64,000 bases of DNA from the NCBI GenBank assembly GCA_015660965.1, contig JACTVG010000001.1, forward strand, positions 62,001-126,000, given 5' to 3'. Numbering within the stretch: position 1 is the first letter of the stretch; the number at the start of each line of letters is the position of its first letter. Below are positions 45,630 through 55,727 of this stretch, one piece after another. A model generated the notes under the pieces. That model had not been told where the DNA came from, did no database searches, and was given only the letters and a program-made list of their open reading frames with translations. Made by a program: the position numbers and the translations under genes. This stretch comes from Methanoregulaceae archaeon. Lineage in GTDB: Archaea > Halobacteriota > Methanomicrobia > Methanomicrobiales > Methanospirillaceae.

Positions 45630-46274
45630 CTATTTGCTAAGATTCATATTTAATGCTATGTTGCGCTCGACAAGAACCTCGGCATTTCGTTCGGGTAGCA
45701 TAACGATGTCACCTTGTGTGAGCGTATATATTCTCCCATCAATACCCATGAAGGAATCTATGTCTGCAAGGACTTTCACAAGAGTATACTGTGGAGAGAG
45801 CGGTGGAGAAGATAATGGTGTTGCGGTTGATTCGTGAGAGGGTGGTTGATTTTTCGTCCCTGAAAGATCAGTATTGTGCTGTACAACCAGTGATTGATGG
45901 ATGTTAGTAAACAACTTACTTTGGCAATCTCCTATTGCGCTAGTAATACTATCAAACATTTCACGTTCTGGTGGAATCATTCTCTTTGTCTCATCACGAT
46001 CAATATAATTACCCTGAGCTTGGCTCTCAGCTAGCGTGATGATCTTCTTTGCGCGAATGACGAAGATATCATCAGCTGTCTCTCGTATACTCATCGTCTC
46101 TTCTATGATTGTACGTGCTTCATCGGAAAGTGGGTCCTCGATTGCATAAACTTTTGACAGGAGATTGGATACCGCAGTGTGCGTTCGATCAAAAAGATCT
46201 TGAGGTATTTGAGTTAAACGTCCGGTTTCACGTTCCGACAGGAGCACCTTACGTAAGTCATCGAGCCCCACCAT
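45630..46274 (-). CDS. Archaeal GINS complex subunit (Gins51-like)
   Basis: 214 residues. The helical A domain with [21 protein letters not shown], a linker with Ser/Pro and the small B domain at the C-terminus ([35 protein letters not shown]) give the A-B order of GINS51. It joins Mcm and Cdc45/GAN in the replicative helicase. It follows priS by nine bases, a standard archaeal pairing. Confidence 0.85.
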   Translation of the reverse strand: MVGLDDLRKVLLSERETGRLTQIPQDLFDRTHTAVSNLLSKVYAIEDPLSDEARTIIEETMSIRETADDIFVIRAKKIITLAESQAQGNYIDRDETKRMIPPEREMFDSITSAIGDCQSKLFTNIHQSLVVQHNTDLSGTKNQPPSHESTATPLSSPPLSPQYTLVKVLADIDSFMGIDGRIYTLTQGDIVMLPERNAEVLVERNIALNMNLSK

Positions 46275-46283
46275 AAACGAACC

Positions 46284-47417
46284 TCAAGCAATTTCTGCGA
46301 TCCCGCGACAGCAGAGGAAAACCGCCATCGCTTCTGGTACTGTAATGATCCCTTTTTCAAGCTGATAAGTGCTTCCGAGCATCGGCATGGTTAGGTTAAA
46401 TTGTAGGTCAAGTCTGACAGCACGTGTTCCGAATACAATTGCATCAGTCAATGGGTCGAATCCAGCAAGATTTCGGGCTTCAATCTGCTGAACTCGCATA
46501 CCACTTCCCCCATGAAGTGACGTAGGCATCCTGATGAGCCGTTTGGTATCAGTGGTAACTGGTTCATCGGCAAGTGCTGCCCGCTCATGAAGCCGTTTTT
46601 TAAAGACCCCATCTTCCGCCGATACAATTTGAGAAAGTCCACGATATTTCTTGAAAAGTGTAGCCGAGGGACTGTGGGTAAGTTCAGCGACAATTATTTC
46701 CAACTTTTGGAGCATATCTTCAGCGGTTACTTTACCAACACCTGGAATTTCCGATAGATGGATTGTGGCATCTTTTTTTGGTAAAGTCCCTAGCCACTTG
46801 AGATAATCAATTAATGTGTCACGATATCGATCTTGCCAGCCACTATGTGAATGTCGTGTTAATACGAGCATTGACACCGGATCAATCCCAATACCACAAA
46901 CATAATCGATCAACTCACGGCGTTCGGCGCTGCTCCAAGTTCGGAATGCAATATCCTTAACATGTATATGATAGCCTCGTCCACCAGAGAATACAATATC
47001 AATAGTCTTAGAGTCGATCCCAAACTCATTGATTAGCATTGCAAGGAGTTTTTCAGCTTCTTGTTTTACTCTAGCAAGCATGATATCGTACGGTCCTCGC
47101 ATAAGATGGTCGGCATCAAGATCGAAAATCAGATCTGCTCCTAACCAGTGCTTCTCTTTCATAGTTGGAGCATCTGGCCGTTCATAATAAGCGCTGGAAT
47201 AGTAAACATGAGCTGGTACAAGATTTTTCAGGTACTCGAAAAGCTCATCCTTTCCGGAGAAACCAATGTGACGTCGCATATGAATTTCGGGATAGCCAGG
47301 AGAGAATAAAACAAACCCCCACTCCCGCTGCTCGATTGAAGAAGGTGCGTTCAACACCGTCTTTTTGTAATAATCGGCAAATCGTTGCCGAATAAATTCG
47401 AGCGTTGCGGGCTTCAT
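46284..47417 (-). CDS. priS: DNA primase small (catalytic) subunit
   Basis: 377 residues. The catalytic aspartates D99 and D101 sit in IFDLDADH, and SGGRGYHIH (144-152) is the nucleotide-binding motif. It makes primers with PriL, which lies outside the window. It overlaps elp3 by four bases and is co-transcribed with GINS. Confidence 0.95.
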   Translation of the reverse strand: MKPATLEFIRQRFADYYKKTVLNAPSSIEQREWGFVLFSPGYPEIHMRRHIGFSGKDELFEYLKNLVPAHVYYSSAYYERPDAPTMKEKHWLGADLIFDLDADHLMRGPYDIMLARVKQEAEKLLAMLINEFGIDSKTIDIVFSGGRGYHIHVKDIAFRTWSSAERRELIDYVCGIGIDPVSMLVLTRHSHSGWQDRYRDTLIDYLKWLGTLPKKDATIHLSEIPGVGKVTAEDMLQKLEIIVAELTHSPSATLFKKYRGLSQIVSAEDGVFKKRLHERAALADEPVTTDTKRLIRMPTSLHGGSGMRVQQIEARNLAGFDPLTDAIVFGTRAVRLDLQFNLTMPMLGSTYQLEKGIITVPEAMAVFLCCRGIAEIA

Positions 47418-48994
47418 ATAATCTCCTTTGCCATATATGGCCCTGCCCGCTCATATCCCTGCCTGCGGTAGTATGGGCGTACACCGACGCCACTCATAAT
47501 CGCAATCCGTCGAAACCCAGCATTTTGTGAGATCTCTTCGGCGCGAGAAAGGAGATCTTTACCATGACTCCGGTGTTGGTACTCATCATCATCTGCATTT
47601 CTGCCAAGTGGCACAAGACTCCCGTAAACATGAAGTTCTCTCAAAAGTGCCGATCCTTCGAGTTCTGATGAGAACACTGATGATGGAAACCGCAAACGGG
47701 CAAAACCGATAAGAGAATCACCCGAGATTGAAGAGATAAAGTGTTCTTTACCACCACAACATTCATAGGTGAATGTTTGAATTTCAGTATTAACCTTAGA
47801 GGGTAGGCGACCAATCTCTCGGCACCTGATACAGCGACAGCGGATTCCCATCTCGCTTAAGCGATGTTGTACAAGTTGTCGAAAGTTTGAGTGACGGGAA
47901 CCAGCAACGATAAGTTTAGCTGGTATGTCTCTTTGTATACGCTGAAGGCGAGTATATTCAGGAATCAATGATTTTGCGTACGCAACAAGGTCTATCATCT
48001 CCTCCTCATTGTAGGGTATATATTTACCAGACCGCCATAGTTGCTCTATCTCTGAACCAGGAGTTACAAGCGTTGGATAGATCTTGAGAAAGTCTGGTCG
48101 GAATTGAGAATCGGAAAATATCGTTTCAAACATCTTACGGTCGGTTGTAATGTCAGAGCCAGGTAGATTTGGCATCAAATGAAATCCAACCTTTAGACCT
48201 GCATCCCGTAAAAGTCTGTTTGCTTTTACCGTATCCTCAACGGTGCACCCTCGTCGATTCAATTGAAGGATCCGATTATCAGTATTTTGAACACCCAACT
48301 CTACCTTAGTAACGCCTAATTTGAGCATCTGTTCGATGTGTTCACGTTTGCACCAGTCCGGTCTGGTTTCAAATGTAATACCTACACAGCGGACATCTGA
48401 TAACTCATTTGTTTGAGACACTGTTTCGAATTCGAAAGTAGGGGGTTCATTGGTTGAAATATGGGAATATTCGTTCATCGCCTCAATGCACCGACAAACA
48501 AACCATTTTTGATAATCGATGGAACGAGCGGTTATTGTCCCCCCCATCACAATTAACTCAGCTTTATTGACTCTATGACCAAGAATCTCAAATTGAGCGA
48601 GGCGTGCTTGAACTTGCCTGTAAGGGTCGTAATCATGCTCACGAGCACGTCGTGCTGCAGGTTCCTCACCTGTATAGCTTTGTGGGGATTTGAACGGATG
48701 ATTTGGCCCACCTGGACAAGGGATACATTTACCGTGTGGGCAAGGGGATGGCGAGGTCATGACAGCGATTGGTGCCACTCCAGAAAGTGTCCGTGTAGGT
48801 TTAACTAATAATAGCTTACGTAACTTTTCTCTCTGATTTGGAAGTGCGGCAGCAAGTATAGCAGAATTCTTCGGAACAGCATTGAGCCTATACTTTCTGC
48901 AGATCTCGATTTTCACTGAAACAATTCGTTCGTCATTAGGTTCGAGGGATAGAATGCGGGAGATGATCTCCCGGAATGCCTGTACCTCATCCAT
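47414..48994 (-). CDS. elp3: tRNA uridine(34) acetyltransferase Elp3
   Basis: 526-residue Elp3 with radical SAM domain and C-terminal acetyltransferase. Cysteines C85, C90 and C93 in CPHGKCIPCPGG bind the cluster. LIVMGGTITARS, GVTKVELGVQN and PNLPGSD fall in the barrel; the acetyltransferase part has the HGKDLLSRAEEI acetyl-CoA loop. It makes cm5U34-type tRNA modification. It shares an operon with priS. Confidence 0.95.
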   Translation of the reverse strand: MDEVQAFREIISRILSLEPNDERIVSVKIEICRKYRLNAVPKNSAILAAALPNQREKLRKLLLVKPTRTLSGVAPIAVMTSPSPCPHGKCIPCPGGPNHPFKSPQSYTGEEPAARRAREHDYDPYRQVQARLAQFEILGHRVNKAELIVMGGTITARSIDYQKWFVCRCIEAMNEYSHISTNEPPTFEFETVSQTNELSDVRCVGITFETRPDWCKREHIEQMLKLGVTKVELGVQNTDNRILQLNRRGCTVEDTVKANRLLRDAGLKVGFHLMPNLPGSDITTDRKMFETIFSDSQFRPDFLKIYPTLVTPGSEIEQLWRSGKYIPYNEEEMIDLVAYAKSLIPEYTRLQRIQRDIPAKLIVAGSRHSNFRQLVQHRLSEMGIRCRCIRCREIGRLPSKVNTEIQTFTYECCGGKEHFISSISGDSLIGFARLRFPSSVFSSELEGSALLRELHVYGSLVPLGRNADDDEYQHRSHGKDLLSRAEEISQNAGFRRIAIMSGVGVRPYYRRQGYERAGPYMAKEII

Positions 48995-48999
48995 GACAA

Positions 49000-49266
49000 T
49001 TAATGTTCGGCTGCAACTCGTGTTGATGCAGCATTGGTAGAATAGGTCACCACAGGCATTCGTTGCCCGTGAATGTGGGTGACGATTTCGTCGCCCAGTA
49101 CAAGGAGAGCTTCCTTGTGAGCTTTTTTATCTTTGTGAATATGAACTGGAGAGATTGCAAGAGAGTTATAACGATTGGTTGGGAGTTCTTCATTAGTGAT
49201 ACCTTCATAATACTTCTTAATGTGAATCAATAGCATATGTAAATGGAGTAACTCTTCTTTTTGCAC
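49000..49266 (-). CDS. UPF0058 family protein
   Basis: 88 residues, LLHLHMLLIHIKKYYE and SPVHIHKDKKAHKEALLVLG are the family pattern; the function is unknown. It lies five bases before elp3 and is likely the first gene of that operon. Start ATG 49266. Confidence 0.85.
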   Translation of the reverse strand: MQKEELLHLHMLLIHIKKYYEGITNEELPTNRYNSLAISPVHIHKDKKAHKEALLVLGDEIVTHIHGQRMPVVTYSTNAASTRVAAEH

Positions 49267-49320
49267 ACTATCACCTTCCGCAAAAAATTACATTTGCTTA
49301 TCTGCTGATATATCTTTTTG

Positions 49321-50205
49321 GTGATCTTTATATCCCATTACTTGCGCAGCTGTGGAATTTTGATTGGGCTCGCAATTGGGGATGCTATGGGTGCGCCTTT
49401 GGAAGGATCGTTTGCACCTCGAGAGCGGGTAACAGAAATGTTACCAGGGGGTCTTTATCCACGTCGAAAAGGAGAAGTAACCGACGATACGATGCAGGCG
49501 CTGGCAGTTGCGCAAACACTTATTATTTGCCGCAGGCTCGATCCTTCAGACTTGATGGCACGGTTTCTTGCTGAGTATAAAAAAAATCCACAGTGGTTCG
49601 GTCCCACCTCCTCCAAAGTTTTTGATTTGATCATAAAGGGGATCCAATATGATAATGCTGCTGAAATCGTCCATAAACAGGCTGGGACTAGCCGGAGTAA
49701 TGGAAGTGTAATGCGAGGTTTTCCAATTGGGATCTATTATGCCCCAACATCTGTACCAGCGATGAGTATTGTATGCTCTCGTTTAACGCATTATGATTTG
49801 GTTGCCGCACATTCTTCTGTATGGCTCAATCTTATGACGAGTTCAATGTGTCGCGGTAAATCACGGGAAGAGGCGTTTCGATATGCAAGTAACTTGTGCA
49901 AATACCCAGAAGTCTTCGACCGGCTTGGGGAGTACCAAAAATTTCCTCCAGACCCATCACTTGATGCATTGCTATGCGCTCATGCCGCCCTTTATTGTTT
50001 CATGAACGCCGATTCATTTGAAGATGCATTAATCTCCGCTATAAATTTAGGTGGGGACTCTGATACAGTTGGTGCTTGTTGCGGTGCCCTTGCCGGAGCT
50101 TTTTGGGGCATTGACGCCATCCCAGAACGCTGGAAACAGGATCTTGTTGGTTATACTCAAATCTTTTCAATCGCACAAGAACTTGCTTTGATTGCAGAGC
50201 CCTGA
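49321..50205 (+). CDS. ADP-ribosylglycohydrolase family protein
   Basis: 294 residues with the metal-binding motifs of the DraG/ARH family: AIGDAMGAPLEG, TDDTMQALAVA, RSNGSVMRGFPIG and GGDSDTVGACCGALAG. It may remove ADP-ribose from proteins; DraG itself regulates nitrogenase, though no true nif genes are seen here. GTG 49321 or TTG 49318 starts; both lack a clear Shine-Dalgarno. Divergent from the UPF0058 gene by about 55 bases. Confidence 0.9.
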   Translation: MIFISHYLRSCGILIGLAIGDAMGAPLEGSFAPRERVTEMLPGGLYPRRKGEVTDDTMQALAVAQTLIICRRLDPSDLMARFLAEYKKNPQWFGPTSSKVFDLIIKGIQYDNAAEIVHKQAGTSRSNGSVMRGFPIGIYYAPTSVPAMSIVCSRLTHYDLVAAHSSVWLNLMTSSMCRGKSREEAFRYASNLCKYPEVFDRLGEYQKFPPDPSLDALLCAHAALYCFMNADSFEDALISAINLGGDSDTVGACCGALAGAFWGIDAIPERWKQDLVGYTQIFSIAQELALIAEP

Positions 50206-50219
50206 AAAAAGAGTAAAAA

Positions 50220-50666
50220 TTATACGCCTCGTAATTCGACTAATTTAAGTGCCCGTCCCTTTTCGCAGATATCAGGGGCATTTCCAAGAACATCAATTAC
50301 CACATACTTTTCACCATCAACAATACCATCAGGGTGGCAAAGCTCAAAACTTCTACATTCGGTTTTATTACAGCCATATTCGAATTTGATCTTTGAATTA
50401 ACAATTGCCATATCCGCACTGATGAGTGCCGTGATAGGTGCTTCCATAACCTCAACTGCAGTTGCGCCATTGAGGTGAACGGGACATTCATGATGTGTAG
50501 TGCGGACTGTAAGAATGCGGTATTTCCGACCTTTTTGTAAATTGTGACATACCTTTTTAACTTTGCAGTTATCACAGGCCGGTACTTCTCCCTCAAACAC
50601 GAACTCCACACCTTGCTTTGCATGAACTGTACCGATTAGGGTCACCTTGGTTTTCGCTTCTGCCAT
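50220..50666 (-). CDS. UPF0179 family protein
   Basis: 148 residues of UPF0179. Conserved cysteines occur in ACDNCKVKKVC and ECP, and then CNKTECRSFELC, so it is probably a zinc or iron-sulfur protein of unknown role. ATG 50666 is ten bases after AAGGATT; an ATG at 50672 overlaps the egsA stop. It is coupled to egsA. Confidence 0.85.
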   Translation of the reverse strand: MAEAKTKVTLIGTVHAKQGVEFVFEGEVPACDNCKVKKVCHNLQKGRKYRILTVRTTHHECPVHLNGATAVEVMEAPITALISADMAIVNSKIKFEYGCNKTECRSFELCHPDGIVDGEKYVVIDVLGNAPDICEKGRALKLVELRGV

Positions 50667-50671
50667 ACTCA

Positions 50672-51751
50672 TCAATCCTTATAAAGCATTTTAACAATTT
50701 TTTCTGCTGACTGTCTAGTAAGTCCCATATCGAGAATAGTGAAGCGCTCTGGTCGGATAGTCTTTGCCATCAACAGGGCTTCAACTGCAGTTTCATCATC
50801 AATTCCTATATCAGCCGGGGTTGTTGGAGCACCTATCGTTTTTAATGAACTACGAATACCTTTCCAGTCTCCACCATGCAAGTACATCGATATAATTGTT
50901 CCTATTCCACAACTTTCACCATGTAATGCTTTTCCTGGTGCAATTCTGTCAAGAGCATGGGAGAATTTGTGCTCACCTCCACTTCCTGGACGTGATGAAC
51001 CTGCGATGCTCATCGCCACCCCACTTGAAACTAGAGCTTTTGTAACAAACCACGCAGATTGCTCAGTATGGGGTTTAATTATATGGGCGTTCTTGACGAG
51101 AATCTCCGCAGTCATCTTTGATAGAGCCATTGCATATTCACTCATTGGTTCCCCCTTAACTCGGTGAGCAAGCTCCCAATCAAGAATAGCTGTGTAGTTG
51201 GATATGATATCAGCGCATCCCGCGGCGAGTAGCCGGTGAGGGGCAGCAGCGATAATCTCGGTATCCGCAACAATGGCAATCGGTGGATGAGCTTCGACAG
51301 AGACATTCCCCTTACCCGTTGGTATCGAAGCTCGGGCGGATGCTATACCATCATGTGAAGCAGCGGTTGGAACGGAGATGAACTGACAATCCGTATTGTA
51401 AGAAACGATCTTCGCAGTGTCGATTACCCTGCCACCTCCAACGCCAATTACGAAGTCAACAGCTAAGGCGGCAGTCTCAGCTTTCTTAATAATTGAGGTA
51501 CTTATAGTGTCAGCTGTGAATGTTGTAATGGAATATTTTTCTTCTAATAAACTGCAAATGCGGTCTCCAGCAAGGTTCATGGTGCTTTTACCAGAAATTA
51601 AAAGCGCAGTATCACCAAGTTGTAAATCTTTGCAAACAGCAGGGATTTGTGGGAGTACATCATGACCGATAACAACGTCCCGAGGAAGCTGCATCCATCT
51701 CGATTTATCGAAAGGCTTCAATTTGAGTACTTTTATGGGATCTGCACTCAT
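50672..51751 (-). CDS. egsA: sn-Glycerol-1-phosphate dehydrogenase
   Basis: 359-residue enzyme that makes the archaeal-type glycerol phosphate backbone of lipids. The NAD(P) site GGGRVIDTAKIVSYN, VPTAASHDGIASARASI, GGEHKFSHALD and LHGESCGIG with metal-binding histidines are present. Its start codon lies only 11 bases from that of DUF63 on the other strand, so promoter and operator sequence must be inside one or both genes. A shorter form from ATG 51694 is possible. Confidence 0.95.
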   Translation of the reverse strand: MSADPIKVLKLKPFDKSRWMQLPRDVVIGHDVLPQIPAVCKDLQLGDTALLISGKSTMNLAGDRICSLLEEKYSITTFTADTISTSIIKKAETAALAVDFVIGVGGGRVIDTAKIVSYNTDCQFISVPTAASHDGIASARASIPTGKGNVSVEAHPPIAIVADTEIIAAAPHRLLAAGCADIISNYTAILDWELAHRVKGEPMSEYAMALSKMTAEILVKNAHIIKPHTEQSAWFVTKALVSSGVAMSIAGSSRPGSGGEHKFSHALDRIAPGKALHGESCGIGTIISMYLHGGDWKGIRSSLKTIGAPTTPADIGIDDETAVEALLMAKTIRPERFTILDMGLTRQSAEKIVKMLYKD

Positions 51752-51762
51752 TTAGATCAGAA

Positions 51763-52629
51763 ATGATTAGTGAGTTCATCTACAAATATTACATCGATCC
51801 CATAAAATACGGTCAACCGTACAACGTTGTTGATACTCTCACCTACGCAATCATTCTGGTTATTGGTGTTTATTTATTGTATCGATGGATGTCTCAATCT
51901 TCGTGGTTATCTGATATTGGATTCAAGATTGATACTCGATTCATTCTTGCTACTCTCCCCTATGTTGTATTGGGAGGGGTTTTGAGGGTAATACAAGACA
52001 CTGGAATGATAAAAGGAGATGTCCAGTTCCTTCTTGTTACTCCCTTAATTTATTTTGTCCTTTTTTTCTATACTTTAGGAATGCTCTTCCTTTCAAGATA
52101 CATAACAATGCAGGGATTAACAAAAAATTTTCTTACTTTTTACACAATTATCGGTATATTTTCAGTTTTTACAGTATCCCTTATTTTGCTTGCTTGGGGA
52201 TTAAAAAATACAACCGTTGATCCTAAAATATTCGGTATTATCCTGGCAATGGCAATTACAACATCCATTGCGGTCTGGGCGTGTATGAGATATATCCTCT
52301 CTTGGAATTACGTTACTGAGCCGCTCTATTTGACGCTTATCTTTGGCCATATGCTAGATGCAAGTGCGACAAGCTTTGGTATCGATTTTCATCCTTCGTT
52401 GCATTATATCGAAGAGCATGTTGTTGGATCAGGGCTCATCCAACTGACCGGCACTGGATTTGTGATGTTTCCCTTAAAACTTTTAGTAATATTCCCTGCA
52501 ATCTACATAATGGAGCTCTATAGAAAGGAGGCAAACCAAGCGTTCTGGCATCTCGTCTTGTTAGCTATGATCGTAGTAGGTCTTGCCCCAGGTATTCGAG
52601 ATATGATACGGATGATACTTTATGTCTGA
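51763..52629 (+). CDS. DUF63 family membrane protein
   Basis: 288 residues with about eight membrane segments, and the family pattern FIYKYYIDPIKYGQPYNVVDTL, LPYVVLGGVLRVIQDTG, GHMLDASATSF and APGIRDMIRM. Function unknown; conserved His and Asp in the membrane part (GHMLDAS) may bind a metal. ATG 51763 lies 11 bases from the divergent egsA start, with a TTTTATGG box 26-35 bases upstream inside egsA, suiting a leaderless transcript. It overlaps the next gene by eight bases. Confidence 0.88.
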   Translation: MISEFIYKYYIDPIKYGQPYNVVDTLTYAIILVIGVYLLYRWMSQSSWLSDIGFKIDTRFILATLPYVVLGGVLRVIQDTGMIKGDVQFLLVTPLIYFVLFFYTLGMLFLSRYITMQGLTKNFLTFYTIIGIFSVFTVSLILLAWGLKNTTVDPKIFGIILAMAITTSIAVWACMRYILSWNYVTEPLYLTLIFGHMLDASATSFGIDFHPSLHYIEEHVVGSGLIQLTGTGFVMFPLKLLVIFPAIYIMELYRKEANQAFWHLVLLAMIVVGLAPGIRDMIRMILYV

Positions 52630-53188
52630 CCCCACCCTAAAGAATGCAGTTATTATCATTTTCCTACTATTTTTTTCTACAATTTTGGTGGGGTGGGTAG
52701 GAACGGCACAACATCCTGATATTGGTGAGGAGTTTATGCGCCTATTTGAAAAGCAGGTTGGAGGACAAGTGATGGGGGGTTCTGCCCTTGAAGTTGCGGG
52801 AAAAATTTTTGCTAACAATCTCGAGGCCTGCGTTCTATTGTTTTTAGGAGGAGCATCTTTTGGTATTTTGACGATTGTTATTATGAGCCTGAATGGGATA
52901 GTAATCGGAGCTATCATGGAACTTGTGCATAAACAACACAGTTTTACCTTTGTTGCTGCAGCAATTTTACCCCACGGTGTATTTGAGATTCCTGGTTTTG
53001 TAATCGCAGGTGCCTTAGGTATCATGTTTTCCCAATCGCTGGTAAATGAGTATTATGGTTCAGGCGACGCATCAGCAGAAGCACAACGTCTTGCACATCT
53101 TTTTGTCCTTCTCGTTCTTCCTCTGATAACTGTTGCTGCGATCGTCGAGGCTTTTATTACACCTCAAATCATACAATTGGTAGTTTAA
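52622..53188 (+). CDS. Stage II sporulation protein M-like (SpoIIM/DUF95) membrane protein
   Basis: 188 residues with four or five membrane helices, FANNLEACVLLFLGGASFGI and the diagnostic ILPHGVFEIPGFVIAGALG. In archaea, members are a common membrane family of unknown function, perhaps linked to membrane fusion or curvature. It overlaps DUF63 and lies nine bases before proS, suggesting a three-gene transcript. Confidence 0.88.
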   Translation: MSDPTLKNAVIIIFLLFFSTILVGWVGTAQHPDIGEEFMRLFEKQVGGQVMGGSALEVAGKIFANNLEACVLLFLGGASFGILTIVIMSLNGIVIGAIMELVHKQHSFTFVAAAILPHGVFEIPGFVIAGALGIMFSQSLVNEYYGSGDASAEAQRLAHLFVLLVLPLITVAAIVEAFITPQIIQLVV

Positions 53189-53197
53189 GGATTTTTC

Positions 53198-54634
53198 ATG
53201 GACGAGGACACGGGCGCACTACCACCCAAACACCAGTTTTCCGAGTGGTATAATGACATTTTATGGCGTGCGGAGATCATGGATGTCCGCTATCCCGTCA
53301 AAGGCCTCTATGTCTGGTATCCATACGGTTTTGCGATTCGAAAAAATGTATACCAACAATTGCGTAATCTACTCGATCGTGACCATCAAGAAGCACTGTT
53401 CCCATTACTCATACCAGAACAGGAATTTATGAAAGAAGCTGAGCATATAAAAGGGTTTGAGGATGAGGTATATTGGGTTACACATGGTGGTACGACCCCA
53501 CTCGATGTCAAGCTCGCTCTACGCCCGACAAGTGAGACAGCAATCTATCCAATGTATGCTCTCTGGATTCGTTCACATGCTGATCTTCCTCTAAAGATCT
53601 ACCAGATCGTAAACACATTTCGTTACGAGACAAAACATACCCGGCCTCTCATTCGGCTTCGTGAAATAACTTCTTTTAAAGAAGCACATACGGTGCACGC
53701 AACGTGGGAAGAGGCGAATAAACAAGTAGAAGATGCAATCAATCGTTACCAAGAGTTCTACGATGGACTCTGTATTCCGGTACTAATATCTCGACGTCCT
53801 GATTGGGATAAGTTCCCGGGTGCTGATTATACGATTGCAGTCGATACTATTATGCCTGATGGACGATCGCTCCAAATAGGAACGGTTCACCATCTCGGCG
53901 ATCATTTTTCGAAGACGTTTGCAATACAGTATGAAGATAAAAATGGTGAACAACAATTCGCCCACCAGACTTGTTATGGGATTTCGGAGCGATCAATTGC
54001 AGCGTTGATTAGTCTTCATGGTGATGATAAAGGACTTATTCTTCCCCCTATTATTGCTCCGATTCAAATGGTGATCGTTCCGATAATGATTGGTAATCGT
54101 CATGAAGACGTTATTAAATCTGCGAAAGACCTCGAAAATGAATTACTCAAGATGGGATTCCGTACAAAACTAGACACTCGTGAGATTCGTCCGGGTGCGA
54201 AATATTATTGGTGGGAGCTTCGTGGTGTACCTCTTCGTCTCGAACTCGGTCCACGAGATATAGACTCAGGTAAAGTAATGGCAGTGAAACGTACTGGTGA
54301 GAAAGTAGCACTTGAGCGTTCAGATATCAAAGCGGGTATCAATCGAATTCTTGCTGAAATTTCTAATGTAATGCGCCAAAATGCGAAAGAACATTTGAAA
54401 AATCGACTCTGCACTGTGAAATCAATTGAAGGACTTAACGCAGCGCTTAATGAAGGAAAAGTTGCGGTCGTTCATTGGTGCGATGAACGCATGTGCGGGG
54501 ACGCATTAGAGGAAAGATCAAATGCAACTATCCTTGGAACCGATGTAAAATCCGCGTACATTCCAAGGACGAATGGTGAATGTATTATCTGCGGAAAGAA
54601 AGGAAAGGTAACTCTTGTGGGTAGAGCTTATTGA
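53198..54634 (+). CDS. proS: Prolyl-tRNA synthetase, archaeal/eukaryotic type
   Basis: 478-residue class II synthetase. Motif 2 ([30 protein letters not shown] in part), motif 3 ([13 protein letters not shown]) and the C-terminal zinc-type extension ([23 protein letters not shown]) are present, with the end Tyr typical of this type. It charges tRNA-Pro in the cytosol. Start ATG 53198. Confidence 0.97.
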   Translation: MDEDTGALPPKHQFSEWYNDILWRAEIMDVRYPVKGLYVWYPYGFAIRKNVYQQLRNLLDRDHQEALFPLLIPEQEFMKEAEHIKGFEDEVYWVTHGGTTPLDVKLALRPTSETAIYPMYALWIRSHADLPLKIYQIVNTFRYETKHTRPLIRLREITSFKEAHTVHATWEEANKQVEDAINRYQEFYDGLCIPVLISRRPDWDKFPGADYTIAVDTIMPDGRSLQIGTVHHLGDHFSKTFAIQYEDKNGEQQFAHQTCYGISERSIAALISLHGDDKGLILPPIIAPIQMVIVPIMIGNRHEDVIKSAKDLENELLKMGFRTKLDTREIRPGAKYYWWELRGVPLRLELGPRDIDSGKVMAVKRTGEKVALERSDIKAGINRILAEISNVMRQNAKEHLKNRLCTVKSIEGLNAALNEGKVAVVHWCDERMCGDALEERSNATILGTDVKSAYIPRTNGECIICGKKGKVTLVGRAY

Positions 54635-54757
54635 AAATTTTTAATTTTTTTAAGAATGGATTTATTGTTTTAATTCTTAATAAAAAATTTTTAAAACCAA
54701 GATTATGGCATTTTCTGAATGATAAAAACTAAACGTTTTTTATGATTTAAAAAAAAA

Positions 54758-55231
54758 TTAATCTGTTTTTATTGTAGAACATGTCGTGCACAGATAATTT
54801 ACGACAATATTTGTGTGACGCATATCCCCGGTAATCAATTTTTTCCCACCTTTAATAAACCACTTTCCACATTTACTGCATACCTTTATTCGAACCCGAT
54901 CCCACCAGCCAAATGAAATCTCAAGTACAAAATCGGTCTTCGTCCATTCGTCAATTGGTTTATCTGCATTATCCTCATATGCAGTGACAAACTCCATTAT
55001 TTGCTGAGGCGGGACTCCAAGTTCAACGAATTGTTTGAAAACAAAGTAATTGAAGATAAGCCATGAAAGGTCAGATCGTTCTATAATTCCTTCAAACTCA
55101 CCAAACGAATCTTCAAACTCTTCTAACGAGCAACCGCATAATGGACATTTACCACTAACAAGCTCATCTAGAAAAACTTGTTCGTGGCACCCCGGACATG
55201 TAGTGTGTGGGGCGTGCATGCGTGATGTCAT
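54758..55231 (-). CDS. Zinc-ribbon protein of unknown function
   Basis: 157 residues. Two N-terminal cysteine pairs (CPGCHEQ; CPLCGCS) and two C-terminal pairs (VCSKCGKWF; CTTCST) can hold two zincs, framing a helical middle (WLIFNYFVFKQFVELGVPP). I do not recognise a named family; it may be limited to Methanomicrobiales. It stands alone, with 120-190 base flanks. Confidence 0.7.
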   Translation of the reverse strand: MTSRMHAPHTTCPGCHEQVFLDELVSGKCPLCGCSLEEFEDSFGEFEGIIERSDLSWLIFNYFVFKQFVELGVPPQQIMEFVTAYEDNADKPIDEWTKTDFVLEISFGWWDRVRIKVCSKCGKWFIKGGKKLITGDMRHTNIVVNYLCTTCSTIKTD

Positions 55232-55417
55232 AGATGCTCCATTGATTGATACATTGTATATTGTCCAAAATGTTTGATAGTCTTGGCTTCCACATTATTT
55301 ACAATCATTGTAACGAATGCAATCAAATAAGTGGTGGTTTTGCACTTATACATATCACCCGTGCATATGAACATAAAAATCTTGTTTAATTAGTACCTGG
55401 TCCTATCCACCTTGGGT

Positions 55418-55726
55418 TTAATCCGCAGCAAACTCCTCTCGTTCCATAATCAGTGTTCCGAAAACTACTTTCTCTAATACTTGTGCAACGTATTTGATTT
55501 GCATTGCTTTTTCGAGATCTTCGTTGCGATGAATGTCAGCATAGAGTTGGAGACGAATCAGAGCAAAACGGAATCGATCGAGAGTATCATCATCTAGGTT
55601 CATTGCCTCTCGGTAGATTGGTTCAATGAGGTCAGGGAATGCTTGTGTGTTCTCTAAGCATGCAATTACCCCTTTGTATATCGCAAGTGGTTTCTCTTTG
55701 CCGGAAAGAACTCTCATGTTGTCCAT
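55418..55726 (-). CDS. Small helical protein coupled to Mrp/NBP35
   Basis: 102 residues predicted to be all helical (RFRFALIRLQLYADIHRN; YVAQVLEKVVFGTLIMERE). No cysteine cluster except a single Cys. It lies one base after the stop of the Mrp/NBP35 gene and so is co-translated with it, which suggests a link to Fe-S delivery. I do not recognise the family. Confidence 0.65.
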   Translation of the reverse strand: MDNMRVLSGKEKPLAIYKGVIACLENTQAFPDLIEPIYREAMNLDDDTLDRFRFALIRLQLYADIHRNEDLEKAMQIKYVAQVLEKVVFGTLIMEREEFAAD

Positions 55727-55727
55727 T

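Noticed and set aside
49321-50205. DraG as a regulator of the nitrogenase-like iron protein at 14.5 kb
   Set aside because: The arginine target in CAGRG is present, but the gene is 35 kb away, no DraT is seen, and ADP-ribosylglycohydrolases have many other substrates.
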